This document shows, one piece after another, positions 53,965 to 63,674 of a stretch of 64,000 nt of DNA. The stretch is from DASSFG01 sp035550375 (GTDB lineage Bacteria; Planctomycetota; Planctomycetia; Pirellulales; JAICIG01): assembly GCA_035550375.1 (NCBI GenBank), contig DASZPH010000043.1, positions 24,837 to 88,836 on the forward strand. The letters are read 5' to 3'. Under the pieces are notes generated by a model that did not search any database, was not told where the DNA came from, and worked only from the letters and a program-made list of their open reading frames with translations. Position numbers and translations under genes: made by a program. Every line of letters begins with the position of its first letter. Position 1 is the first letter of the stretch.

Positions 53965-54942
53965 TCAAAACTCGCCCGCCGCGTCGCCGCTGGCCGGCGT
54001 GCCGGCGGCCCGCCATACCAGCAGATTGATGTTCGACGTGACCGGCTGCACCGACCCGTCCATCCTAAGCACGTTGACGATTTCGCCCGAATGATAGCTG
54101 CGCGACGTGACGACATCGTACGAATAGGCCGCCGCCGACGAACCGTCTCGACTCGAAATGTAGTCGACGTTGTACGTTCCCGTCACGTTCGTGAAGCTCA
54201 CGGGGGTGTTGGGCGTGAAAACGAACGTGAAGCCCGTCTGAAACGTCTGGCCTTCCGTCCAGCCTGCATGTCCGTTCGTCTTGAGGTTGCCGCCATACGC
54301 CAGCACCGCCGCGGGAGTCGCCGGCGGCGGCGCGAGCAGGGAGATCGGCGGTGACCCTCCCAGCAGGTAGGGTTGGAAAGCCTCAACTTCGGCAAAGCCG
54401 ACCGTGTGGCTCGTTCCGTCGCGAATATCGGTCGATCGTCGGCATTGGTTCATGGCGAACACGCCGTCGCCGCTGAGCCCGGTGTTGGGGTCCCAAACGA
54501 ACCAGGTGCCGACGTTGTAGGCGTAGGTCGTCGGATATCGTATGGGATTCGAGGTTTGAGCCCTGTCGTTAATTTCCGACGGGCACACATAACTGGGAAT
54601 TCGCTGCATCACGACCTGGGGCTGGCTGGTGGCCGGCAACCTGAAGTCGAGCAGTTGGTAGGAGGTTGATAGCTCCATGTACGGCAGAATCCGGGCATGG
54701 ACTGAATAGCTGTCCGCAGCTACGGCGCCGATGGGATAAAAACCACCCGGAGGCAGGCGACCGCAGGTCGATTCGTAGTTGGCCAGGGCAACCCCAATTT
54801 GTTTCAGGTTGTTCTGGCACTGTGATCGCCGTCCGGCCTCACGCGCCGCCTGCACTGCCGGCAGCAAAAGTGCCACCAGAATGCCGATGATGGCGATCAC
54901 AACCAGCAACTCAACTAACGTGAAGGCTTGGCGCGTGCGCAT
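53965..54942 (-). CDS. DUF1559 pseudopilin-like protein (second copy)
   Basis: The protein (325 aa) begins MRTRQAFTLVELLVVIAIIGILVALLLPAVQ, a type IV prepilin start, followed by SQCQNNLKQIGVAL and YESTCGRLPPGGF. The C-terminus has IVNVLRMDGSVQPVTSNI. It is the second DUF1559 gene in the window, with the same layout as that at 48593-49612 but with a different C-terminal region. A ribosome site (GAGG) lies upstream of ATG 54942. It converges on the PEP-utilising gene, 3 nt apart. Confidence 0.92.
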   Translation of the reverse strand: MRTRQAFTLVELLVVIAIIGILVALLLPAVQAAREAGRRSQCQNNLKQIGVALANYESTCGRLPPGGFYPIGAVAADSYSVHARILPYMELSTSYQLLDFRLPATSQPQVVMQRIPSYVCPSEINDRAQTSNPIRYPTTYAYNVGTWFVWDPNTGLSGDGVFAMNQCRRSTDIRDGTSHTVGFAEVEAFQPYLLGGSPPISLLAPPPATPAAVLAYGGNLKTNGHAGWTEGQTFQTGFTFVFTPNTPVSFTNVTGTYNVDYISSRDGSSAAAYSYDVVTSRSYHSGEIVNVLRMDGSVQPVTSNINLLVWRAAGTPASGDAAGEF

Positions 54943-55016
54943 GACCTGCGTCCTCTAACCGGAACGGGTGGCGTAGTGCATGATACTCCGCGCCCGCGCC
55001 GATAGAAAGCAGGGCC

Positions 55017-57326
55017 TTAGGAATATCTCGCAAAGTATTCCTCGGACGCTACAAAGCCCGCGATCACGTTCTCGTTGCTTACTCCCAACTCAAAGAATTG
55101 CACCCAGCTTGCAACCTCGGCGGCGCTGGCCTGACGGCCGAGATAGGTGGTGTAATCGGCGCTGACCACCTGCCCCTCTCGCTCGGCGCTGGAGGTGAAT
55201 CCGTAGGCGATTTGGAATCGGCTCACGCCGCCCGCGAGCAACTGGGTCCAGCCGGCTTCGCCTTGCGGATCGGCCGGGCGTCCGAGCAAGTTCTGGTACA
55301 TGGCATCAACCCATGCTTTGTCCGTGCCGCCGCTGTGCTCGTAGTACTCTTCAGACCCGATGAAGAACGCGTCCAGCAACTCGTCGCTTACTCCTGCCTG
55401 CATCTCGGCGGTCCAAAAGGCCAGTCCGGTTGCATCCGCCGTACGTCCGAGGTAGGTCTCGTAGGCCGCTTCGATGACTCGCTGGTAGTACTCCGCGCTG
55501 TGCGTCAGCGCCAGGGCGAACACGGCCCGCGGTACGCCTTGCTCCATCGCGTTCATCCAGTAGTTGAGCGAGGCGGCGTCGACGGGCCGGTTGAGAATAT
55601 TCTGATATGCCGCGGCGATGTACTGCGCGGTGGGGTTCTGGTTGGTCGTAGCGAGCAAACCGTAGATCACGAGGCTGTTGTTGGTGCCGACGAAGACCTG
55701 TCCGTCCGCCACCGTGGGGACGGTGAACTTCACGGCCGTGCCGAGGGCATCTCGGCCCCCTGGCGCCTGGCCGCTCGTGTAGAGTTCGTCCGCCAGATTG
55801 GCGGCGCTGTAGGCCCGCAGTTGGTTCGTGCCGTTGTCGATCATCCACACGATGCCGTTGGCCGTGCCGTCGGCCGAAATCACGGGCGTCGCACCAGGAT
55901 AGCCAAAGGTGTCGGGTGACTGCGACGAAGCGGTGGTCGAGAGCTGGCCTCCGGTGAGCGAATAGGCCTTGGCATTTGCGCCGACCGTGGCGTAGTAAAG
56001 CAGACCGTTGAAGTAGGCCGGCGTGCTGTAGATGGTCTTTGCGAAGCCAGGCACCTCTTGCACCACCTGATCGGTTGTGGGATTGAATTCACCCATGCCG
56101 TCCTGGTTGAACAAGTAGACGGTTCCCTGCTTGCCGCCTTGAATCAGAAGGTTAGGATTCGTGGCGCTGCCGGCCGACGGCGGGAGCAGGATCACGCCCC
56201 CGGAATTAAGGTCCAAATCCTGGTCGTCGAGAATCTCCTGGTTCGACGGCGTGAAATAGTCGACGACCTTCAACCCCCAGCCGTTGATATTCGGATTCGT
56301 GGGCGTGCTGCTGGGATCGACGGAGATTTTGACGATTGAATCGCCGTAATCGCCGTTGATCGGGAAGCCGGCCGCGTTAAGCGTGGTGTCGAAGGTGCCG
56401 TTGCCGGTGCCGAAGATCAAGTCGCCGTCTCCGTCGACGATGAACGAGTTGCCGTCCTGCCAGATGTCACCCAGGTCGCCGTTCGGCGTCAGGTTCAACA
56501 CGCCAGACAAGCTCATGGTGTGGGCGTTGACGGCCAGCACCCAGCCGTGGGCGGGCGGAATGTCGGGGTGGGACCCGAACGCCATGAAGATGTCGCCGTT
56601 GACCTCCTCCATGCCCACGCGGCTGAACTCGCGCAGTCCGTTGAAGGTGATAACCCCGTTCACGCTCCCCATGCCCGTACCCGCGACGGACGGGCCGGCA
56701 ACGTAGGTGTAATCCGCTCCGCCATCGTAGATCGTGTCGGCGATCGTCAGCGGGCCGCCCAGGTTCTCGGCCCCGGTCGCCAGGTTCAGGGCATGGAGCT
56801 TGTAGACGTAATGCGTGCCGTCGGCCCGCACTTCCTTGGTGTTGGCCAGCACGTAGATGCTGTTGGTGCTCAGGTCGATCACGGGCGTGGCGGTGATACC
56901 GAGTTCCGGCTGAAGGGCTGGGGAGCCGGTATCTTGAGTGGGGACGGTGGTCACGCCGGGTCCCAAAAAGCTGTCGTGCCAGAGCACCGTCCCGGTGAAG
57001 GAATCGACGGCGTAGACGCTGTCGTGCTCGGTGGCCACGTAGACGATGTTGTGGGTTCCGCCCGAAATGTTGACGCCCTCGACGTAAAGGGGCTGGGCGT
57101 AGATCTGACCGTCCACCGGTGTTGTCGATGTTTTGCCGAAAGTCGCGGCGTTGACGTCGACGGGCGAGAGTATCGTCTCTTGAGAGTTCACACCGTCTCC
57201 CGACTGGTCGTAGCGGTACGAGAGCACGTTGGTTGAAAGGAGGTTGCGGCTTTCGAGCCATTCGAAGCTGCGAACGGACGGCTTACGGCAAAGAGGTCGG
57301 CGAACGCGGCGACGAAAGGAGTTCAT
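55017..57326 (-). CDS. Exported propeller protein with DUF4214 repeats
   Basis: The protein (769 aa) starts at ATG 57326 (MNSFRRRVRRPL). An Arg-rich start ending in FEWLESRNLLS, which resembles the N-terminal motif of secreted planctomycete proteins, is followed by a beta-propeller (about 35-560; IYAQPLYVEGVNISGG, VYVATEHDSVYAVDSFTG, LLIQGGKQGTVYLFNQDG). The final 200 residues hold three or four DUF4214 repeats of about 50 aa, with AYQNILNRPVDAASLNYW, YETYLGRTADATGLAFW and YQNLLGRPADPQGEAGW. DUF4214 is found in secreted, often calcium-binding or adhesive proteins. Function is unknown, but surface exposure is likely. Confidence 0.86.
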   Translation of the reverse strand: MNSFRRRVRRPLCRKPSVRSFEWLESRNLLSTNVLSYRYDQSGDGVNSQETILSPVDVNAATFGKTSTTPVDGQIYAQPLYVEGVNISGGTHNIVYVATEHDSVYAVDSFTGTVLWHDSFLGPGVTTVPTQDTGSPALQPELGITATPVIDLSTNSIYVLANTKEVRADGTHYVYKLHALNLATGAENLGGPLTIADTIYDGGADYTYVAGPSVAGTGMGSVNGVITFNGLREFSRVGMEEVNGDIFMAFGSHPDIPPAHGWVLAVNAHTMSLSGVLNLTPNGDLGDIWQDGNSFIVDGDGDLIFGTGNGTFDTTLNAAGFPINGDYGDSIVKISVDPSSTPTNPNINGWGLKVVDYFTPSNQEILDDQDLDLNSGGVILLPPSAGSATNPNLLIQGGKQGTVYLFNQDGMGEFNPTTDQVVQEVPGFAKTIYSTPAYFNGLLYYATVGANAKAYSLTGGQLSTTASSQSPDTFGYPGATPVISADGTANGIVWMIDNGTNQLRAYSAANLADELYTSGQAPGGRDALGTAVKFTVPTVADGQVFVGTNNSLVIYGLLATTNQNPTAQYIAAAYQNILNRPVDAASLNYWMNAMEQGVPRAVFALALTHSAEYYQRVIEAAYETYLGRTADATGLAFWTAEMQAGVSDELLDAFFIGSEEYYEHSGGTDKAWVDAMYQNLLGRPADPQGEAGWTQLLAGGVSRFQIAYGFTSSAEREGQVVSADYTTYLGRQASAAEVASWVQFFELGVSNENVIAGFVASEEYFARYS

Positions 57327-57909
57327 CCAGCGGGCTCTCAAGGGTGTCGAATCGGTCGGATGGTTTTTGGTTCTTACCAGAGTAGTCACGACCACTGGCA
57401 AGTGAGGTGCCGGCTGAAGCCACCTGACGGCGAACCGAGTGCTAACCGCTTGCGCAGCAACGGCGATCGGCCGTTAATAAGCCCGTGGCGCAACAACGCC
57501 GCGAGTCTGAAAATGCTGCCTTTCGTCAACGCGTGTTGACCTGGAGCAACAACGGTTGCCTGGGGGCAACAGAAGGAGTTCCGCATTTTGCTTAACCGGG
57601 AGCGAACGGCGGCCATGGGGACGGCGCCGAACGCCGACCCGAAGGCACAATTCGGCCCAGGGGGTGGTTCCAGCCTCGCGCTCGCCGTTGGCTCCCGGTT
57701 AAACGATGACGCGCGTCGACCTCAAAGCTCCCGATTTGGACACGGCATTCGGAAGGCATTCTGCTCATTTCGCAAGAGAACGGGTGCCGCAGTGCCAGGC
57801 TGAACTCGCCGTTTGAGACGGGACGCGATAAACTAAACTCACGCAGCTAGCTCGTTCACGCGTTTGGGGTCTGCGCCCCGCTCACCAACCAAGTAGGACT
57901 TGTCGGCCC
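57327..57909. other. 583-nt gap with an inverted-repeat element and no supported gene
   Basis: The gap separates a leftward exported-protein gene from rightward cstA. It contains short paired strings around 57500-57560 (GGTTGCC...GGCAAC) and the inverted repeat described at 57592-57702. No open frame with translation signals is seen. TAAACT near 57831 could be part of the cstA promoter. Confidence 0.4.
57592..57702. repeat. 19-bp inverted-repeat element (REP/MITE-like)
   Basis: TTAACCGGGAGCGAACGGC (57592-57610) pairs with GCCGTTGGCTCCCGGTTAA (57684-57702), with one mismatch, around a 73-nt GC-rich centre. The end TAAACGA is like that at 19976-19983. It has no coding potential. Confidence 0.55.
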
Positions 57910-59694
57910 ATGAGCCTGTTGGCAATCACCATCGGCACCGCCGTGATCCTCATCGCGGCTTACTTGACTTACGGGAGATGGCTGTCGCGGCAGCTCGCCT
58001 TGCGCGACGACGCGCCGACGCCGGCCGTGGAAGTGAACGACGGCGAAGATTTTGTGCCCACGCCGGCGCCTTACCTCTTCTCGCAGCATTTTTCGGCGAT
58101 CGCCGCGGCGGGGCCGATTGTGGGACCCATCGTGGCCGGCCTCTGGTTCGGTTGGGTGCCGGCAATTATTTGGATCCTCGTTGGCAGCATTTTCATCGGG
58201 GGCGTCCACGACGTGACGTCGCTGGTGGCCAGCGTGCGGCACAAGGCGAGGAGCATTCCGGACATCGTCCGCGAACACATGAGCCGCCGGGCGTATCTCC
58301 TTTTTTTGTCGTTCGTCTGGATCGCGCTGGTCTACATCATCGTCGCCTTCACCGACATCACGGCCAGCACCTTTGCGCCGGGTCCGTCTGCTGGGGCCGA
58401 AGCGGTGCAAACCGGGGCCGCGGTCGCCAGTTCGTCGATGATGTACCTCGCTCTTGCGGTCGTGATGGGACTGGTGCTGCGCTACACGCGGCTGCCTCTA
58501 AGCTGGGCCACGGTGATCTTCATGCCGCTGGTTTTGGTCTCGATCTGGGCCGGCCAGTATCTTCCCCTGGAGATTCCGGAGTGGCTCTGGGTCGGCGCGA
58601 GCGGCGCGAAGAGCGCGGCCAAAACGTGGGACATCGCGCTTCTGGTCTACTGCGGCGTGGCGTCGGTCGTGCCGGTGTGGGCCTTGCTCCAGCCCCGCGG
58701 CTACCTGGGCGGCTACTTCCTGTCGGCGACGGTCTTGCTGGCGTTTTTGGGAATCGTTGCCGCAAGCCTGATCGGCCAGACGATTGAGGTCTCCTACCCG
58801 GCGTTCCTCGGCTTCAGCGTGTTCCAGGGTGGGAAAACTCAGTTTCTCTTCCCGGTGCTGTTCGTGACGATCGCCTGCGGCGCGTGCAGCGGTTTCCACT
58901 CGATGATCAGTTCCGGCACGTCGTCGAAGCAGTTACGCGTCGAGAGCGACGCCAAGGCGATTGGCTACGGATGCATGCTCCTGGAAGCGTTCGTGGCGGT
59001 CATCTCGCTGGGCTGCGTGATGATCCTGGCCAAGGGAGCCTCGGGCAACCCCGACGTCATCTTCGCCGAAGGCGTCTCGCGATTCATCGGCCTTTTGGGC
59101 AGCAGCCTGGGGCTTAGCTACGACGAAGCGCACAAGTATCTGTACAGCTTTTGCTTGCTGGCCTTCGCTACGTTCATCTACGACACGCTCGACGTCTGCA
59201 CGCGGCTGGGCCGCTACGTGCTGGAAGAGTTCACCGGCTGGCGGGGACAAAAGGGGCGGCTGGCGTGCACGGTGCTCACCCTTGTGCCGCCGATGTACCT
59301 GGTGTTGCAGACGATGGTCGATCCGCTGAAGGGGACGCCCGTGCCGGCCTGGAAGGTGTTTTGGACCTTGTTCGGCACAGCCAACCAGTTGCTGGCGGCG
59401 CTGACGCTGATCGGGGTCACCGTGTGGCTGCTGCGGACCGGCAAGAGTTGGTTCTACACGGCCATTCCCGCGGCTTTCATGGTGACCATCACTTTCAGCA
59501 TGCTGGGTTTGATTCTGTATGATTGGGCCCGCAGCTTCAGTGAGGTCCGGCAACAGGGACGCTTCGACGTCAACGGGCCGCTGACGACGGTCCTGCTGGG
59601 GCTTGGCGTCCTGCTCGTCATCGAGGCGATTCTCGTCATCAGCCGCACGCTGCGCGCTCGCGCGACGATGGCGGCGCCTCCGCAGACTGCCTGA
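57910..59694 (+). CDS. cstA: Carbon starvation protein A (peptide/pyruvate transporter)
   Basis: The protein (594 aa) has about 15 membrane segments. Its N-terminal FVPTPAPYLFSQHFSAIAAAGPIVGPI and GGVHDVTSLVASVRHKARSIPDIV match CstA. CstA family members import peptides or pyruvate, and this one has the shorter form found outside enterobacteria. AGGA lies 12 nt upstream of ATG 57910. The 5-oxoprolinase gene starts 78 nt downstream on the same strand. Confidence 0.94.
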   Translation: MSLLAITIGTAVILIAAYLTYGRWLSRQLALRDDAPTPAVEVNDGEDFVPTPAPYLFSQHFSAIAAAGPIVGPIVAGLWFGWVPAIIWILVGSIFIGGVHDVTSLVASVRHKARSIPDIVREHMSRRAYLLFLSFVWIALVYIIVAFTDITASTFAPGPSAGAEAVQTGAAVASSSMMYLALAVVMGLVLRYTRLPLSWATVIFMPLVLVSIWAGQYLPLEIPEWLWVGASGAKSAAKTWDIALLVYCGVASVVPVWALLQPRGYLGGYFLSATVLLAFLGIVAASLIGQTIEVSYPAFLGFSVFQGGKTQFLFPVLFVTIACGACSGFHSMISSGTSSKQLRVESDAKAIGYGCMLLEAFVAVISLGCVMILAKGASGNPDVIFAEGVSRFIGLLGSSLGLSYDEAHKYLYSFCLLAFATFIYDTLDVCTRLGRYVLEEFTGWRGQKGRLACTVLTLVPPMYLVLQTMVDPLKGTPVPAWKVFWTLFGTANQLLAALTLIGVTVWLLRTGKSWFYTAIPAAFMVTITFSMLGLILYDWARSFSEVRQQGRFDVNGPLTTVLLGLGVLLVIEAILVISRTLRARATMAAPPQTA

Positions 59695-59772
59695 AAGCTC
59701 CAGTAGCATTTCGAGCGGCGTGACAATGTGCCGCTCGCCGTGGCGGGAAGGGCCCTTCTAGAAGCAAGCGAC

Positions 59773-62700
59773 ATGCAGCAAGACGTGTGGGAATTCTGGA
59801 TCGACGTGGGAGGAACGTTTACCGACTGTTTTGGCCGTCGCCCCGACGGCTCGCTCGCGCGGCACAAGCTGCTTAGCTCTGGCGTCACGAAAGGCGCCGC
59901 GGGGGAAGGTTCGAGTCCATCGGCGATTGTGGACGCCGCGCGGCGAACCGACCCCGACGGTTTTTGGAACCGTTTCCGAATTCGTTTGCTATCGTCCGAA
60001 GGAGCGGCGCTTGCTGAGGCAACGGTCCGCCGCTTCGATGCCGCATCGGGGACGTTCGCGCTGGAATCACCGCTTCCGGTGCGGCCCGCGGTGGGGCAGT
60101 CCTATGAGCTCGTTTCGGACCTCGAAGCACCCATTGTCGGCATCCGGTTCCTGCTGCGGCTGGCAGCCGAGGCCCCCATGCCACCCGTGCGCGTACGGCT
60201 CGGCACAACCCGCGGCACGAACGCGTTGCTCACGCGACGCGGCGCGAAGACGGCCCTCGTCACGACGCGCGGCTTCGGGGACATCCTGCACATCGGCTAC
60301 CAGAATCGGCCCAAGCTGTTCGAGCTGGCCATCAAGAAACCCGTTCCTCTATTTCAACACGTCGTCGAAATCGATGAGAGATTGTCTGCCGACGGCGAGG
60401 TGTTGCGGGCCCCAGACATGGAGCGCGTGAAGAGGCAACTCGCCGAGCTCAAGAGGCAAGGTATCGAGTCGCTGGCGATCTGCCTGCTGCATGCCTTCCA
60501 GCACTCGCGCCACGAGGAGATTGTTGCCGAAGCCGCCCGCGCGGCTGGGTTCACCGAGATCAGCGTCAGCCACCGCGTGGCCCCTTTGATCAAAATCGTC
60601 TCGCGCGGCGACACGGCGGTGGTCGACGGTTACCTCAACCCCGTGCTGAGAGCCTATGTCGAGCGCCTCCGACAGTCGCTTGGCTCGGGCGATTTGCGGA
60701 TCATGACGTCGGCCGGGGGGTTGGTAAGCGCCGAGCGGTTCGTCGGGAAAGACAGCATTCTTTCCGGACCGGCGGGAGGGGTGGTCGGATTCTCGCGTGT
60801 CGCGCAGCAAGCGGGTTTTGAGCGGGCGATCGGCTTCGACATGGGGGGCACGAGCACGGACGTAGCCCGCTACGACGGCCGCTTCGACCTGGACTACGAA
60901 ACCGAGAAGGCGGGGGTGCGGATCGTGGCGCCGATGTTGGCCATCGAAACCGTGGCGGCAGGAGGAGGTTCGATCTGCGCCTTCGACGGCGTCAAGTTGG
61001 TCGTCGGTCCCGACAGTGCGGGCGCCGATCCGGGTCCCGCGTGCTATGGCCGGGGCGGTCCGCTCGCCGTAACCGACCTCAACTTCTACCTGGGCAAAAT
61101 CCTCCCCCGCCACTTTCCCTTTCCACTCAATCGGCCGGCCGTCGAAAAGCGCCTGGAAACGCTCATCGAGACCGTCGCTGGGGCCACGGGGCGCAAATAC
61201 ACGCCCGTTGAACTGTGCGACGGCTTTTTGCGCGTGGCCAACTCCAACATGGTCAAGGCCATTCAGTCGATCTCGGTGGCCAAGGGATACGATCCTCGCG
61301 ACTACGTGCTCGTCGCCTTCGGCGGCGCCGCGGGGCAGCATGCTTGCGCTGTGGCGCGAGACCTCGGCATGCGCCAAGTGTTGCTGCATCCCGATGCGGG
61401 CCTTTTGAGCGCCTACGGCATTGGCCTGGCCGACGTGACGCGACATCGCGCCTGTGGCGTCTACGAACCCTACGCCGACGAAGGTGTAGCCCGACTGTCG
61501 CACCGCTTTGACGAAATGGCCGAAGACGCACGAAGGGAAGTCTTGGCGGAGGGGGTGGACCCGTCGCGAATCGACGTCCGCCGCTCGCTCGATCTGCGCT
61601 ACAAAGGGCTGGATGCCTACCTGAACATTGCCGAGCCAGCATCGGGCCGCTATGCCGAGGCCTACGCGACGGAGCACGAGCGTCTTTACGGGTACCGGCG
61701 TGAGGGCCAACCGCTGGAAATCGTCACCGCGCGGATCGAGGTTGTGGGCCGTTCGCCGCAGGAACCGCCGGTCAACTCGGCGGCCGGCGCGCGGGTGGCG
61801 CCCGCGACTACCGCGGCCTGGTTCGACGCGGTTGAATATCCGACCGCCGTTTACGACCGCGCGAACCTTGCGGTGGGCGAAACCATCGAAGGGCCGGCGA
61901 TCATTCACGAGTTGAGCTCGACCACAGTAATCGACCCAGGCTGGCGGGGAGAGATTGTAAGCACCGGCGCACTGGTGCTGACCGACCGAGTGGGTACCGC
62001 CGGCGGGCTCACCCCGCCGGGCGGCGAAGCCTCGAACGCTCCCCTTGATTCTTCATCCACGCCAGATCCGGTGCTGCTCGAGATTTTCAACAACCAGTTC
62101 GCGGGTATCGCCGAGCAGATGGGCATTACGCTGCGCAACACGGCCAGCAGTGTCAACGTGAAGGAGCGGCTCGATTTCAGTTGCGCCATCTTTACGGCCA
62201 CGGGCGACCTGGTCGTAAACGCCCCACACATCCCCGTTCATCTGGGCGCGATGAGCGAGACGGTCAAATGCCTTCTCGAAGACTTTGGCAATAAAGATGG
62301 TGGTTTGAAGCCGGGCGACGTCCTGGTCACGAACAATCCATATCGCGGCGGCTCGCACCTGCCCGACGTTACGGTTGTCACCCCCGTGTTTGGTCCGGCG
62401 GGCGAGACGCCCAGCCGGCTCCTGTTCTTCACCGCCAGCCGCGCGCATCACGCGGAAATCGGCGGCATGCGGCCCGGCTCGCTCCCGCCCTTTTCATGCA
62501 ATCTGGCGGAAGAGGGCGTGCTGATTCGCGGTATGAAGCTCGTCGACGGCGGCCAATCACGGCTCGAAGAATTCCGCCAACTTCTGCTGGCGGGAAAGTA
62601 TCCCACCCGCAACGTGGCCGACAATCTGGCCGACGTCGAAGCCCAGGTCGCGGCCAACCATCGCGGGGTAGGCGACCTGGGGAGGCTCGTCGAACGTTAT

Positions 62701-63627
62701 GGCCTGCCGACGGTGCTGGCCTACATGCGGTACATTCAGGCGGCCGCCGAACGCAAGATGCGATCGGCGCTGGCTGGTCTGGGCGACGGCGCATACCGGT
62801 TTGTGGATCATCTCGACGACGGTTCGCCTGTTGCCGTCGAGATCACGATTCGCGGGGATCAGGCGACCCTCGATTTCAGCGGCACCGGGCCGGTTGTGCC
62901 GGGGAACCTGAACGCCAACCGCGCCATTGTGACGGCCGCCGTCATGTATTGCCTGCGGTCGCTCATCGGCGAAGAGATCCCGTTGAACCAGGGTGTTCTG
63001 ACGCCAGTGAAGATCATCTTGCCCCGGTGCCTGCTGAATCCCCCAGAGGGCCCGTCGCCCGAGACTTCGCCGGCCGTCGTCGGAGGAAACGTGGAGACTT
63101 CGCAGCGTGTGGTCGACGTGGTGCTCGGCGCGCTGAAGCTGGCGGCGGGCAGCCAGGGGACGATGAACAACCTGGTGTTTGGGGACCCAAGTTTCGGTTA
63201 CTACGAGACGATTTGTGGCGGCGCCGGCGCCACCCGCGAGGCCGACGGCGCCGACGCCGTCCACACGCACATGACGAACACGCGTCTGACGGACCCCGAA
63301 GTAATCGAACAGCGCTATCCGATCCGCGTGCGCGAATTCTGCGTCCGCCGAGGTTCGGGCGGCAGCGGCCGGCGCCGCGGGGGCGACGGCGTAGTGCGCG
63401 AGCTGGAATTCTTGCGGCCTTTGGAAGTGTCCATCGTCTCCCAGCGGCGAGGAGAGTATCCGCCATACGGGCTTGACGGAGGCGAGCCTGGGGCGATCGG
63501 CCGCAATACGCTCCGCCGCGCCGACGGCGCCGTGGAACAGCTTGCCGGCCAGGTGCAGTTCACGGCGGCAGCGGGCGACGTTTTGACGATCCAGACGCCC
63601 GGCGGCGGAGGCTTCGGCGCGACGTAG
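59773..63627 (+). CDS. 5-oxoprolinase (fused HyuA-HyuB)
   Basis: The protein (1284 aa) starts at ATG 59773 (MQQDVWEFWIDVGGTFTDC). The first half (about 1-690) is the HyuA ATPase-like domain, with DVGGTFTD, GTTRGTNALLTR and FDMGGTSTDVARY. The second half (about 770-1284) is the HyuB domain (EIFNNQFAGIAEQMG, LVTNNPYRGGSHLPDVT, GGGGFG at the end). It hydrolyses 5-oxoproline to glutamate with ATP. In many bacteria these halves are separate genes; here they are fused, as in the eukaryotic enzyme. A 39-nt longer reading from 59728 is rejected. Confidence 0.93.
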   Translation: MQQDVWEFWIDVGGTFTDCFGRRPDGSLARHKLLSSGVTKGAAGEGSSPSAIVDAARRTDPDGFWNRFRIRLLSSEGAALAEATVRRFDAASGTFALESPLPVRPAVGQSYELVSDLEAPIVGIRFLLRLAAEAPMPPVRVRLGTTRGTNALLTRRGAKTALVTTRGFGDILHIGYQNRPKLFELAIKKPVPLFQHVVEIDERLSADGEVLRAPDMERVKRQLAELKRQGIESLAICLLHAFQHSRHEEIVAEAARAAGFTEISVSHRVAPLIKIVSRGDTAVVDGYLNPVLRAYVERLRQSLGSGDLRIMTSAGGLVSAERFVGKDSILSGPAGGVVGFSRVAQQAGFERAIGFDMGGTSTDVARYDGRFDLDYETEKAGVRIVAPMLAIETVAAGGGSICAFDGVKLVVGPDSAGADPGPACYGRGGPLAVTDLNFYLGKILPRHFPFPLNRPAVEKRLETLIETVAGATGRKYTPVELCDGFLRVANSNMVKAIQSISVAKGYDPRDYVLVAFGGAAGQHACAVARDLGMRQVLLHPDAGLLSAYGIGLADVTRHRACGVYEPYADEGVARLSHRFDEMAEDARREVLAEGVDPSRIDVRRSLDLRYKGLDAYLNIAEPASGRYAEAYATEHERLYGYRREGQPLEIVTARIEVVGRSPQEPPVNSAAGARVAPATTAAWFDAVEYPTAVYDRANLAVGETIEGPAIIHELSSTTVIDPGWRGEIVSTGALVLTDRVGTAGGLTPPGGEASNAPLDSSSTPDPVLLEIFNNQFAGIAEQMGITLRNTASSVNVKERLDFSCAIFTATGDLVVNAPHIPVHLGAMSETVKCLLEDFGNKDGGLKPGDVLVTNNPYRGGSHLPDVTVVTPVFGPAGETPSRLLFFTASRAHHAEIGGMRPGSLPPFSCNLAEEGVLIRGMKLVDGGQSRLEEFRQLLLAGKYPTRNVADNLADVEAQVAANHRGVGDLGRLVERYGLPTVLAYMRYIQAAAERKMRSALAGLGDGAYRFVDHLDDGSPVAVEITIRGDQATLDFSGTGPVVPGNLNANRAIVTAAVMYCLRSLIGEEIPLNQGVLTPVKIILPRCLLNPPEGPSPETSPAVVGGNVETSQRVVDVVLGALKLAAGSQGTMNNLVFGDPSFGYYETICGGAGATREADGADAVHTHMTNTRLTDPEVIEQRYPIRVREFCVRRGSGGSGRRRGGDGVVRELEFLRPLEVSIVSQRRGEYPPYGLDGGEPGAIGRNTLRRADGAVEQLAGQVQFTAAAGDVLTIQTPGGGGFGAT

Positions 63628-63674
63628 CCGTCGAGCATGGGACTGCGGCATGTCTTCTCCGCGTCTCGTCGAGA

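Noticed and set aside
57588..57803. 71-aa open frame across the inverted repeat before cstA
   Set aside because: It consists mostly of repeat sequence and has no translation signal.
60349..61908. 519-aa open frame on the minus strand inside the oxoprolinase gene
   Set aside because: It is antisense to a clear HyuA domain, has no ribosome site and reads as low-complexity Arg/Gly/Pro. High GC makes such frames common.
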